NCBI GenBank assembly: GCA_029246685.1
Contig: JAQWMR010000001.1
Coordinates: 157,246 to 221,245, forward strand
DNA: 64,000 bases
DNA from: Acidimicrobiales bacterium
Lineage (GTDB): Bacteria > Actinomycetota > Acidimicrobiia > Acidimicrobiales > Aldehydirespiratoraceae
Direction of reading: 5' to 3'
The position numbers and the translations under genes were made by a program. Every line of letters starts with the position of its first letter. Position 1 is the first letter of the stretch. The notes below the pieces were generated by a model. It ran no database searches, was not told the origin of the DNA, and was given only the letters and a program-made list of their open reading frames with translations. Below are positions 56,755-64,000 of this stretch, piece after piece.

Positions 56755-58365
56755 ATGCTGCTCGCTGCATCAACCCAACGAACCGTCGGCTTCGCCATCT
56801 TGGCGCTGGTCTTCATCGGTGGCGTCGTCTATCTCCTCTTCAACATCCGGGCGGCCAAGGCCGAGGTCGGATCAGAGATCGAGCTTGCGGCCAACCGGTC
56901 AGTCGCACTGAAGGACGAGGACCTCGAAGGTCGTCGTCTGGATCTGGCGTTGTCCGCCAACCTCATCATGTTGACGATCATCGCGATCGCGCTGCCGTTC
57001 TACTGGCTCGGTGAGCCGGGTCGCCAGGAAGGCCGCGACGTCGACACCGATCGCATCTTCACCAACCGGGGCGAAGGCATCTACAACGAAGACGCCGAGT
57101 GTGTGCAGTGCCACGGCGCCGCCGGTGCGGGTGGCGCGGTCACCACCTCGATCACCAACGACAGCGGCGAGTTCGTCGCCCAGGTCGTCTGGAAGGCACC
57201 GGCGCTCAACACCGTGCTGTCGCGCTTCTCCGAGGACGAGATCCTCCACACGCTGAACTTCGGCCGCAACGGCGTGATGCCGGCCTGGGGTGGCGGCGGC
57301 GGCGGTCCGCTCACCGATCAGCAACTCGACGAGATCGTCTACTACCTCCGCTCGATCCAGCTGGATAGCGATGCGATCGCAGAAGAAGTCGAAGGTGGCG
57401 TGCTCGTCCGAGTGCAAGAGCACCTGATCGAAGGAGTGGACGAGGCCGGCGAGTTCGTCCACGAGAGCGACATGCTCACGGCGATCCGCGAGGCCCAGGC
57501 CCGCAAACTTGCCGCCGACCTCGCTGAAGAGGAAGACGTCTACCTCGACTGCACCGACTACCCGGCCGCGCCTGGTGTGGACGATGAGCCCAGCGACGAT
57601 CGCGCAGCGTTCGAGGCGGAAGAATCGGACGAAGAGCTCGCGGTCCTGGCGATCTGCGACGAGCAGGCTGCGGCCAACTCAGCGCTGCTAGAGCTGATGG
57701 AAGCGTCACAGGAAGCGCTCGACGACCAGTCCGCCGAATGGCTCGCCGACGCGAAGGCCGTGAAGGCCACCGCCGAGATGCTTGCGATCGACGCCGATCC
57801 GTCGCTCGCTGACGAGATCTCGATCGACGCCGCCTCGGGTGAAGAGGTCAACCTGCCGCTTCGGTGGGCTGCCTTGGAGCTGCTCGCGGCCGACGATTCG
57901 GACCTGGCCAACATCGACATGTACCGCCTCTACGGCGAGTTCCTGTTCACCAACCCCGCCGCATCGGGCACCTACGCCTGCGCTCGTTGCCACACGTTCG
58001 GCTGGAGCTATGACGCAGCCGAACGGTTCACGATCCGGGCCAACGGCACGACGGAGTCGATCCTCGAAGAGGGCTACGTCCAGGGCGACGGCTTCTTCGG
58101 CGAACGCCTCACCGGTGAGTCGACCACGAACCAGTTCGAGTCGGCTCGCTCCCACGCCCAGTTCATCGAGACGGGCCAGACCATCGGCCAGACGTTCGGT
58201 CGCGCCGGTGGCGGCGGCAACGGTCAGATGCCGGGCTGGGCGGCCCGCACCGAAACCGATGCAACCGGCCCGACAATCGGCAACGACGACGAGTTCAACT
58301 ACTCCGCCCTTCTGACCGCAGATCAGATCGATGCGATCGTCGCGTTCGAGAGGACCATTCAGTAA
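56755..58365 (+). CDS. Membrane-bound diheme cytochrome c subunit
   Basis: 536 residues with two N-terminal helices (about 10-29 and 66-84). Two separate heme domains follow: AECVQCHGAAG (Cys116, Cys119, His120), with the Met in RNGVMPAWGG, and a second with ACARCHTFGWSYD (Cys409, Cys412, His413), with a later GNGQMPGWAAR. Between them lies an acidic helical insert of about 250 residues (EESDEELAVLAICDEQAAANSALLELMEASQEALDD), longer than in known c1-type subunits. It probably passes electrons from the Rieske protein to the terminal oxidase. The stop overlaps the next start (TAATG). Confidence 0.9.
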   Translation: MLLAASTQRTVGFAILALVFIGGVVYLLFNIRAAKAEVGSEIELAANRSVALKDEDLEGRRLDLALSANLIMLTIIAIALPFYWLGEPGRQEGRDVDTDRIFTNRGEGIYNEDAECVQCHGAAGAGGAVTTSITNDSGEFVAQVVWKAPALNTVLSRFSEDEILHTLNFGRNGVMPAWGGGGGGPLTDQQLDEIVYYLRSIQLDSDAIAEEVEGGVLVRVQEHLIEGVDEAGEFVHESDMLTAIREAQARKLAADLAEEEDVYLDCTDYPAAPGVDDEPSDDRAAFEAEESDEELAVLAICDEQAAANSALLELMEASQEALDDQSAEWLADAKAVKATAEMLAIDADPSLADEISIDAASGEEVNLPLRWAALELLAADDSDLANIDMYRLYGEFLFTNPAASGTYACARCHTFGWSYDAAERFTIRANGTTESILEEGYVQGDGFFGERLTGESTTNQFESARSHAQFIETGQTIGQTFGRAGGGGNGQMPGWAARTETDATGPTIGNDDEFNYSALLTADQIDAIVAFERTIQ

Positions 58366-59507
58366 TGGAGACGATCGATCTCATCGCGGGTCTCGGATGG
58401 GACCCGGAAATCCGTGGCTTTCTGGCCGTGCTCACCGGCGTCGTTGTCCTCATGGGCTCCGTGTGGCTGCTGCTCTCCACCAACTCCGGCACTCGCCTCG
58501 GCACCCTCATCGCCGGCGCCGGCTTCTTCGGGTGGATGGCCATCATGGCGAGCGTCTGGTGGATCTACGGCATCGGCTACTCCGGCGATCGTCCCACGTT
58601 CGTGGAGCTCGAGATCGTCGACGAGAACCAGGAGAACGGTGCGCACCTCGACTTCGCGGAGAACGACGTCGCGGAGACACTCTTGTCCGGTGATCTGCCG
58701 AGTGCGCAGGACATCCTGCTCGCGCAGGCCGCCACGTTCAGCGACGAGTACGCGAACTTCATCCAGGAGTCCGACGGCGCGTTCACGATCGACACCGACG
58801 GCATGGCCAACTCCGGCGTCCAGGAGATGGTCGACTTCGCCGTCGCCTGGCTCGAGTTCGGCGTGCTCACCGAAGAGGTCCTCACCGAGGATCAGATCGT
58901 GGGGCTCAGTGCCGAGGAGATCGACACCCTGCTCGACGAAGAGAACGCCAAGAACGGCAGCACCACGCTTTCGGAGCTTGCGGCCGTCGCCCCGGATCTG
59001 ATTCCGGACAACCTGGAGGCCCTCGGCGACTGGCGCCTGCTTTCCACCGCCGAGATGGGCGAGGCCCAGGCTTCGGCGATAGCGGCCCTGATCGACAGCG
59101 GTGACTACAACTTCGCCAGCGCGACTGAGTTCAAGATCCTGAACGGCTACGCATCGGGCGGCAAGGACGGCCTGCCGGAGGACCCGAGCCGTTGGGATCG
59201 CATCAGCACGCAGATCACCTCCGCACTCACGATCAAGCACCCGACCGGCTACGCCATCATCCAGATGCAGGCCGTGACCGAGCGGTCGATCGACAACCTG
59301 CCGGGCGACGCCCCGCAACGCCCGCTCGAGGACCTAGACGAGCCCATCATCTCCGTCATCATGATCCGAGATCTCGGCAACCTGCGTCAGCTGCCTGCTC
59401 TGGTCACGATCGGCTCGCTGCTTATCTTCCTGGCGTTCTGCTACATGCTCCACGAACGCGACAAGGTCGTCATGGCCAGGCGAGCCGAGTTCGCCGCCGA
59501 GAACTAG
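58365..59507 (+). CDS. Membrane protein of the b6-type operon, 380 aa, unknown
   Basis: Helices lie at about residues 18-38 and 44-68 near the N-terminus and 347-366 near the C-terminus, with a large acidic domain of about 270 residues between them, probably on the outer face. It reads FVELEIVDENQENGAHLDFAENDV, then helices such as SVQEMVDFAVAWLEFGVL-like segments and LKNGYASGGKDG-like loops. There is no Cys for heme or cluster binding. It starts inside the stop of the diheme cytochrome gene and ends 10 bp before nuoA, so it links the two complexes in one transcript. I do not recognise a family. Confidence 0.75.
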   Translation: METIDLIAGLGWDPEIRGFLAVLTGVVVLMGSVWLLLSTNSGTRLGTLIAGAGFFGWMAIMASVWWIYGIGYSGDRPTFVELEIVDENQENGAHLDFAENDVAETLLSGDLPSAQDILLAQAATFSDEYANFIQESDGAFTIDTDGMANSGVQEMVDFAVAWLEFGVLTEEVLTEDQIVGLSAEEIDTLLDEENAKNGSTTLSELAAVAPDLIPDNLEALGDWRLLSTAEMGEAQASAIAALIDSGDYNFASATEFKILNGYASGGKDGLPEDPSRWDRISTQITSALTIKHPTGYAIIQMQAVTERSIDNLPGDAPQRPLEDLDEPIISVIMIRDLGNLRQLPALVTIGSLLIFLAFCYMLHERDKVVMARRAEFAAEN

Positions 59508-59517
59508 GGGAGGGGCC

Positions 59518-60009
59518 GTGCTCGGCCAGTACCTCCCGCTGTTCTTCCTGATCGTCCTCGCTGCGCTCTTCGCGGCTGGTTCGTTCCTCGCCTCCGGACT
59601 CTTCGCGCCCCGCAACCCCTCCGTTGCGAAGCAGGCCCCCTACGAGTGCGGCATCGTCCCCACCCGAGAGACGCCCGAACGCTTCCCGGTGCGCTTCTTC
59701 CTCGTGGCGATGATCTTCATCGTCTTCGACATCGAGATCATCTTCTTCTACCCGTGGGCCGTCGCCCAGGGCGGCCTCGGCATCTTCGGCCTCGTGTTGA
59801 TCATGACGTTCTCGTTCGCCGTGTTCGAGTCGTTCATCTACCTGATCGGCAACGGCGCCCTCGAGTGGGGTCCGCTCAAGCACTCCATGGCGCCGTCGGA
59901 GATGACGTCACCGGAGCGCACCCTCGAGACCACGATTCGCCGCGTGGGTCTCGAGGACCGCGGCCCGGGCCCGGTCGCCGAAGGCGGCAACGGTCGAGAG
60001 GCGGCCTGA
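59518..60009 (+). CDS. nuoA: NADH-quinone oxidoreductase subunit A
   Basis: Subunit A of complex I, in the membrane arm near the quinone site. The 163 residues have three helices and the conserved motif [45 protein letters not shown], with the loop Cys. The C-terminal tail of about 40 residues ([25 protein letters not shown]) is longer than in most NuoA. GTG 59518. Its stop overlaps the nuoB start (TGATG). Confidence 0.95.
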   Translation: MLGQYLPLFFLIVLAALFAAGSFLASGLFAPRNPSVAKQAPYECGIVPTRETPERFPVRFFLVAMIFIVFDIEIIFFYPWAVAQGGLGIFGLVLIMTFSFAVFESFIYLIGNGALEWGPLKHSMAPSEMTSPERTLETTIRRVGLEDRGPGPVAEGGNGREAA

Positions 60010-60602
60010 TGAAGCTTCCGATCCTTGGTGAGACCTCCGATATCGCAGCCGATGGGCTCGGCGGGTTGGAGCACAACTTCATCACGGGCAACGTCGAGTC
60101 GCTCGTCAACTGGGCTCGTCGCCGCAGCACCTGGCCGGCCACGTTCGGCCTCGCCTGTTGCGCGATCGAGATGATGGCCACCGGCGCGGCGCACTACGAC
60201 CTCGCCCGCTACGGCATGGAGACGTTCCGCGCGTCGCCCCGTCAGGCCGACCTCATGATCGTCGCCGGCCGCGTGAGCCAGAAGATGGCCCCGATCCTTC
60301 GTCAGGTCTACGACCAGATGATGGAGCCCAAGTGGGTCATCTCCATGGGCGTGTGCGCCTCCAGCGGCGGCATGTTCAACAACTACGCGATCGTGCAGGG
60401 TGTCGACCAGGTCGTCCCGGTCGACGTCTACGCCCCCGGCTGCCCACCCGGCCCGGAGACGCTGATGCACGCGATCTTCACGCTCCACGAGAAGATCGAG
60501 AACCAGGAGATCGTCAAGCGCCGCGCCGAGTCCGGTGGCGGTGCCGGCATCGTCATCGAACAGCGCGACGGCCAGTCCGCCGGCCTCACCATCGGGGGCT
60601 GA
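60009..60602 (+). CDS. nuoB: NADH-quinone oxidoreductase subunit B
   Basis: Subunit B of complex I carries cluster N2, the last Fe-S center before quinone. The 197 residues show [15 protein letters not shown] (Cys50, Cys51), [43 protein letters not shown] and [17 protein letters not shown], which supply the four Cys ligands. ATG 60009 overlaps the nuoA stop; the nuoB stop overlaps nuoC in the same way, so translation is coupled along the operon. Confidence 0.96.
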   Translation: MKLPILGETSDIAADGLGGLEHNFITGNVESLVNWARRRSTWPATFGLACCAIEMMATGAAHYDLARYGMETFRASPRQADLMIVAGRVSQKMAPILRQVYDQMMEPKWVISMGVCASSGGMFNNYAIVQGVDQVVPVDVYAPGCPPGPETLMHAIFTLHEKIENQEIVKRRAESGGGAGIVIEQRDGQSAGLTIGG

Positions 60603-61219
60603 TGGTGAGCGACGAGGAGACCACAGCCGACGAGACGGCTGACGAGGAAACGCCCGCGCAGAACGTTGACGCGGAACCCACCGTCGACACGGACGATGAC
60701 AGATCGGCGGCGCCGTCCGCCGAAAGATATGGCGCAATCGTCACCGACGTGCAGGGATCAGCGGCGCCGTCCGCTGGACGAGAGAGCGTGCTGCACACCG
60801 ACGCCGAGGGCTACCTCGAAGTGGCATCCGCTGCGCAGGCCGACGGGTTCGACCAGCTGATCGACCTGACGGCCGTCGACTATCTCGCGTTCGCCGCGCC
60901 CCGGGGTCTGCCCCAGGGCCATGACGAGGAGCGCTTCGAGGTCGTCACCGCACTCATCAACCACGAATCCGGCGAGCGCATCCGCATCCGCGTTCAGGTC
61001 TCCGCCGATGAGCCCGCCCTTCCCTCCGTCTTCGATCTGTGGCCGGGAAGCGAAGCGCTCGAGCGCGAAGTGTTCGACATGTTCGGCATCGAGTTCGGCG
61101 ACCACCCCGACATGAGCCGCATCCTCATGCCCGAGGATTGGATCGGCTTCCCCCTCCGCAAGGACTACGCCGTGGGTTCGATCCCGGTGCAGTTCAAAGC
61201 TGCGAGCAACATCCGATGA
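60602..61219 (+). CDS. nuoC: NADH-quinone oxidoreductase subunit C
   Basis: Subunit C of complex I, part of the peripheral arm that joins to NuoD. Of 205 residues the first ~65 are an acidic extension with a repeated SAAPSA segment, not typical of NuoC. The core has DQLIDLTAVDYLAF, RFEVVTALINHESGERIRIRVQV, the signature VFDLWPGSEALEREVFDMFGIEFGDHPDMSRILMPEDWIGFPLRKDY. ATG 60602 overlaps the nuoB stop. Its stop overlaps a 14-codon frame that leads into nuoD. Confidence 0.94.
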   Translation: MVSDEETTADETADEETPAQNVDAEPTVDTDDDRSAAPSAERYGAIVTDVQGSAAPSAGRESVLHTDAEGYLEVASAAQADGFDQLIDLTAVDYLAFAAPRGLPQGHDEERFEVVTALINHESGERIRIRVQVSADEPALPSVFDLWPGSEALEREVFDMFGIEFGDHPDMSRILMPEDWIGFPLRKDYAVGSIPVQFKAASNIR

Positions 61220-61260
61220 GCCGCACGGTGCGAAGCCAGAAGGCGACGGAAGAGCGATGA
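61216..61260 (+). CDS. 14-codon frame bridging nuoC and nuoD
   Basis: ATG 61216 overlaps the nuoC stop (ATGA), and the frame (MSRTVRSQKATEER) ends with TGA at 61258-61260, overlapping the nuoD ATG at 61257. Ribosomes ending nuoC could pass along this mini-frame into nuoD. It may work only as a translational bridge; a functional peptide is not implied. Confidence 0.4.
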   Translation: MSRTVRSQKATEER

Positions 61261-62525
61261 CCGCGGAGCGGGTTCTCCGGCGGGGCCACGACTCCGCGGT
61301 TCTGCGTCTCTCCGAGGCCGAGGCCGCCGAGATCGGCAACGACCCCGACACGCCGGTCGACGACGAACGGGTCCTGCTCAACATGGGCCCGTCGCACCCG
61401 TCCACGCACGGCGTGCTCCGGCTCATGCTCGAGATGGAAGGCGAGACCGTTCTGCGGTCCAAGCCAGTCGTGGGCTACCTCCACACGGGCATGGAGAAGC
61501 AGGCCGAGCAGCTCACCTACCTGCAGGGCCCCACCAACGTCACCCGTATGGACTACGCGGCGCCGCTCTTCAGCGAGCTGGCGTTCTCGCTCGCCACTGA
61601 GAAGCTCCTCGAGATCGAGGTTCCGGAGCGGGCCACATGGATTCGGATGTTGATGTGCGAGCTCAATCGCATGTCGTCGCACCTGCTCTTCATGGCCACC
61701 AACGGCATGGATCTCGGCGCTGTCGGCATGATGATCTACGGCTGGCGTGAGCGCGAAGAGGTTCTGCGCTTCTTCGAGATGGTCACCGGCCTGCGGATGA
61801 ACCACAACTACATCCGCCCCGGCGGTGTGGCTGCAGATCTGCCCGACGGCTGGGAAGACGAGGTCATCCGTCTCCTCGACATCACCGCTCCCCGCCTCGA
61901 CGAGTACGACGTCCTCATGACCGGGCAGCCGATCTGGCGCGAACGACTCCAGGGTGTCGGCGTGCTCAACAGCGATGAGGCGCTTGCCCTCTCCGCCACC
62001 GGGCCGCTCCTGCGGTCCACCGGCTACGCGTGGGACCTCCGTCGCCACGAGGCCTACCTCGCCTACGACGAGATCGATTTCGACGTGATCGTCGGCACCT
62101 ACGGCGACTGCTATGACCGTTACGCGATCCGTCTCAACGAGATCCGCGAGTCGATGAAGATCGTCCGCCAGATCATCGACAAGATGCCCGCCGGCGACTA
62201 CCGGGTGCAGGACAAGAAAGTGACGCCGCCGCCTCGCGTCCGCATCGATGAGTCGATGGAAGCGTTGATCCACCACTTCAAGATCTTCACCGAGGGCTAC
62301 AAGGTTCCGGTGGGTGAGGCCTACGCCTCGGTCGAGTCGCCCCGCGGCGAGCTCGGTGTCTACATCGTGAGCGACGGCACCTCCACGCCGTACCGCATGC
62401 ATGTGCGGGGGCCGTCGTTCATCAACCTGCAGACGATGCCCCACCTGATGAAGGACGGCCTGATCGCCGACGGCGTCGCCATCATCTCGTCGGTCGACCC
62501 GATTATGGGGGAGGTGGACCGATGA
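61257..62525 (+). CDS. nuoD: NADH-quinone oxidoreductase subunit D
   Basis: The 49-kDa subunit of complex I, forming the quinone-binding pocket with NuoB. The 422 residues have LNMGPSHPSTHGVLRLMLEMEGE, VGYLHTGMEKQAEQLTYLQ, NRMSSHLLFMATNGMDLGA and the C-terminal ESPRGELGVYIVSDG with RMHVRGPSFINLQTMPHLMKDGLIADGVAIISSVDPIMGEVDR. The conserved His and Asp/Tyr of the quinone site lie in these blocks. ATG 61257 follows GGAAGAG. Stop overlaps nuoE (ATGA). Confidence 0.96.
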   Translation: MTAERVLRRGHDSAVLRLSEAEAAEIGNDPDTPVDDERVLLNMGPSHPSTHGVLRLMLEMEGETVLRSKPVVGYLHTGMEKQAEQLTYLQGPTNVTRMDYAAPLFSELAFSLATEKLLEIEVPERATWIRMLMCELNRMSSHLLFMATNGMDLGAVGMMIYGWREREEVLRFFEMVTGLRMNHNYIRPGGVAADLPDGWEDEVIRLLDITAPRLDEYDVLMTGQPIWRERLQGVGVLNSDEALALSATGPLLRSTGYAWDLRRHEAYLAYDEIDFDVIVGTYGDCYDRYAIRLNEIRESMKIVRQIIDKMPAGDYRVQDKKVTPPPRVRIDESMEALIHHFKIFTEGYKVPVGEAYASVESPRGELGVYIVSDGTSTPYRMHVRGPSFINLQTMPHLMKDGLIADGVAIISSVDPIMGEVDR

Positions 62526-63178
62526 GCCGCTTCAGCGACGCCAACGTGGCGACCGCAGAGGAGATCATCTCCCGCTACCCGGTCAAGAAGTCCGCCCTCA
62601 TTCCGCTGCTGCATCTCTCCCAGGAGCAGAACGGTCACGTCACCGACGATGCGATGCGCCACATCGCCGAGCTCACCGACACCACCCCCGCCGAGGTGAA
62701 GGGCACCGGGTCGTTCTACGAGATGTTCAAGTTCCATCCCGTGGGCACCTACATGGTCAACGTGTGCACCAACCTCTCCTGCCAACTTCTCGGCGGCGAG
62801 GAACTGCTCGACCACGCCGAGAAGTCGCTCGGGGTGAAGGCCGGCGGCACCACCGCCGACGGCATGTTCACGCTCGAAGACGTGGAGTGCATCGCGGCCT
62901 GCACCGAGGCGCCCTGTTTGCAGGTCAACTACCGATACCGGCACCGGATCACCACCGATGAGTTCGATCAGATGATCGCCGACCTCCGCAACGGCGGCCT
63001 GGACGACATCCCGTCGCACGGCACGCTTGCGCAGATTCGGCAGACCATCCCCGATGGTATGGGCGCGGGGATCGTGCCGCCCGAGCAGGCGCGCGAAGAA
63101 CCGGTGTGGCTGGCTCGTAATCGCGCCGATGACGTGCCGGGGTCCGTCGCGGGCGGCGACGATGGAGTGGGATCCTGA
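62522..63178 (+). CDS. nuoE: NADH-quinone oxidoreductase subunit E
   Basis: Thioredoxin-like subunit E of complex I that holds the [2Fe-2S] cluster N1a. In 218 residues the Cys ligands are Cys82 and Cys87 (NVCTNLSCQLLG) and Cys123 and Cys127 (ECIAACTEAPCLQVN). The helical N-terminal part has ALIPLLHLSQEQNGHVTDDAM. The C-terminal extension of about 65 residues (GLDDIPSHGTLAQIRQTIPDGMGAG) is longer than in small NuoE and family-like for actinobacteria. Start overlaps nuoD stop; stop overlaps nuoF start (TGATG). Confidence 0.95.
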   Translation: MSRFSDANVATAEEIISRYPVKKSALIPLLHLSQEQNGHVTDDAMRHIAELTDTTPAEVKGTGSFYEMFKFHPVGTYMVNVCTNLSCQLLGGEELLDHAEKSLGVKAGGTTADGMFTLEDVECIAACTEAPCLQVNYRYRHRITTDEFDQMIADLRNGGLDDIPSHGTLAQIRQTIPDGMGAGIVPPEQAREEPVWLARNRADDVPGSVAGGDDGVGS

Positions 63179-64000
63179 TGCCGACGCACACCTACGTTCC
63201 CCATGCTCCTGGATACGTCGACAACGACGGGCCCAAGATCGTCACCAGCCGTTTCCCCCACGAGGACTCGTACACACTTGAGCGTTCCGAGGCGACCGGC
63301 GGCTACGATGGGCTGCGCGCCGCGCTGGCCAAGAAGCCGTCCGAGGTGCACGACGAGGTCCGTGAGGCCACCGTGCTCGGTCGCGGCGGCGCCGGCTTTC
63401 CGGCCGGCGTCAAGTGGGGCTTCATGCCTCCCGGCAAGTTCCCGTACTACCTCGTGGTCAACGGCGATGAGTCCGAGCCCGGCACCTACAAGGACCGCCT
63501 CCTCATGGAGCGCGACCCCCACCAGCTGATCGAGGGCTGCCTCATCACCTGCTACGCGCTCGGCCTCGCCCAGTGCTTCCTCTACGTGCGCGGCGAGATG
63601 GCGCTTGCCCAGGAGCGGATCGCCCAGGCCCTCAACGACGCCTACGCCAACGGCTACGTCGGCAAGAACATCTTGGGCACCGACTTCAGCGTCGACATCA
63701 CCCTTACCTGGGGGGCCGGCGCCTACATCGTCGGCGAAGAGACCGCCCTCATCGAGAGCCTCGAGGGCAACCGGGGCATGCCCCGCCTCAAGCCGCCGTA
63801 CTTCCCGGCCGCGATCGGTCTCTACGGCCAGCCCACGATCGTCAACAACGTCGAGACGCTCGCCAACCTGCCATGGCTGATGCTCAACGGCCCGAGCCAG
63901 TACAAGACGTATGGCTCCGACGATTCGCCGGGCACCCGCATGGTCGCGGTCTCGGGTCATCTCAACCGGCCCGGGGTCTACGAGATCGAGCAGGGCGTGA
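63178..64000 (+). CDS. nuoF: NADH-quinone oxidoreductase subunit F (partial, 3' end beyond window)
   Basis: Subunit F of complex I oxidises NADH with FMN and holds cluster N3. The visible 274 residues cover the nucleotide region: ATVLGRGGAGFPAGVKWGFMPP, the FMN loop NGDESEPGTYKDRLLMERDPHQLIEG, then GAGAYIVGEETALIESLEGNRGMPRLKPPYFPAAIGLYG and PTIVNNVETLANL. The cluster Cys are beyond the window edge. An N-terminal extension of about 30 residues (YVPHAPGYVDNDGPK) is present. ATG 63178 overlaps the nuoE stop. Confidence 0.96.
   Translation, partial: MPTHTYVPHAPGYVDNDGPKIVTSRFPHEDSYTLERSEATGGYDGLRAALAKKPSEVHDEVREATVLGRGGAGFPAGVKWGFMPPGKFPYYLVVNGDESEPGTYKDRLLMERDPHQLIEGCLITCYALGLAQCFLYVRGEMALAQERIAQALNDAYANGYVGKNILGTDFSVDITLTWGAGAYIVGEETALIESLEGNRGMPRLKPPYFPAAIGLYGQPTIVNNVETLANLPWLMLNGPSQYKTYGSDDSPGTRMVAVSGHLNRPGVYEIEQGV

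Overview
The window is GC-rich (well above 60 percent by eye), densely coded on both strands, and looks like the chromosome of an actinobacterium. Support comes from the mycothiol glycosyltransferase MshA, an RsiG-like protein with the c-di-GMP signature, luciferase-like F420-type oxidoreductases, a rex-hemA-hemC-hemD-hemB-hemL run, S-layer-homology surface proteins and many short lipoproteins. A class such as Acidimicrobiia is my inference. No rRNA, CRISPR array, phage module or intact insertion sequence was seen.

Layout. 1-6.4 kb: a CoA-transferase fragment, an F420-type oxidoreductase, glutaminyl-tRNA synthetase, and a four-gene minus-strand cassette (2OG-Fe(II) oxygenase, TIM-barrel isomerase, EthD-like protein, second luciferase-like oxidoreductase). 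6.4-22 kb: a patchy accessory stretch with four tRNA genes (Arg-ACG, Ser-GCT, Ser-TGA, Lys-TTT), small lipoproteins, Aat transferase, a cyclophilin plus a degenerate paralogue, an ECF sigma/anti-sigma/membrane operon, an SLH-SGNH surface protein, and several decayed genes. The decayed genes are a sulfatase remnant, a TIR-domain protein with two stops, an SDR dehydrogenase with a stop, and a sulfatase with a stop. 22-32 kb: acyltransferase, two MFS transporters, a DegT-family PLP enzyme with His in place of Lys, a Baeyer-Villiger monooxygenase, an ABC1 kinase, a metallopeptidase and a histidine phosphatase. 32-40 kb: MoaD-like carrier, RsiG-like protein, mshA, proC, SAM hydroxide adenosyltransferase, a CAP/ABC-permease chimera and an acyl-CoA synthetase. 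40-48 kb: the Rex repressor and a heme-synthesis cluster in which HemD is fused to an acetyltransferase. 48-52 kb: an AAA ATPase fragment, glucose-6-phosphate isomerase and a frameshifted metallopeptidase. 52-64 kb: a respiratory supercluster.

The last region is the functional centre. A divergent monoheme cytochrome c faces an operon with a small membrane protein, a 2x[4Fe-4S] ferredoxin, a b6-type split cytochrome b (keeping the b6f-style heme-ci cysteine), a Rieske protein, a diheme cytochrome c and a further membrane protein. This runs directly into nuoA-B-C-D-E-F (complex I). A palindrome resembling a Rex operator lies before this operon, and a better one lies before rex itself and the heme genes. 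NADH-sensing Rex may therefore coordinate heme supply with the heme-rich respiratory chain.

The most unusual points are the ferredoxin-containing b6-type complex joined to nuo, the RsiG-like protein beside mshA, the HemD-GNAT fusion, the CAP-permease chimera, the TIR gene with two in-frame stops, and the tRNA-Arg partial copy that suggests past integration. All identifications come from reading motifs; no search was run.
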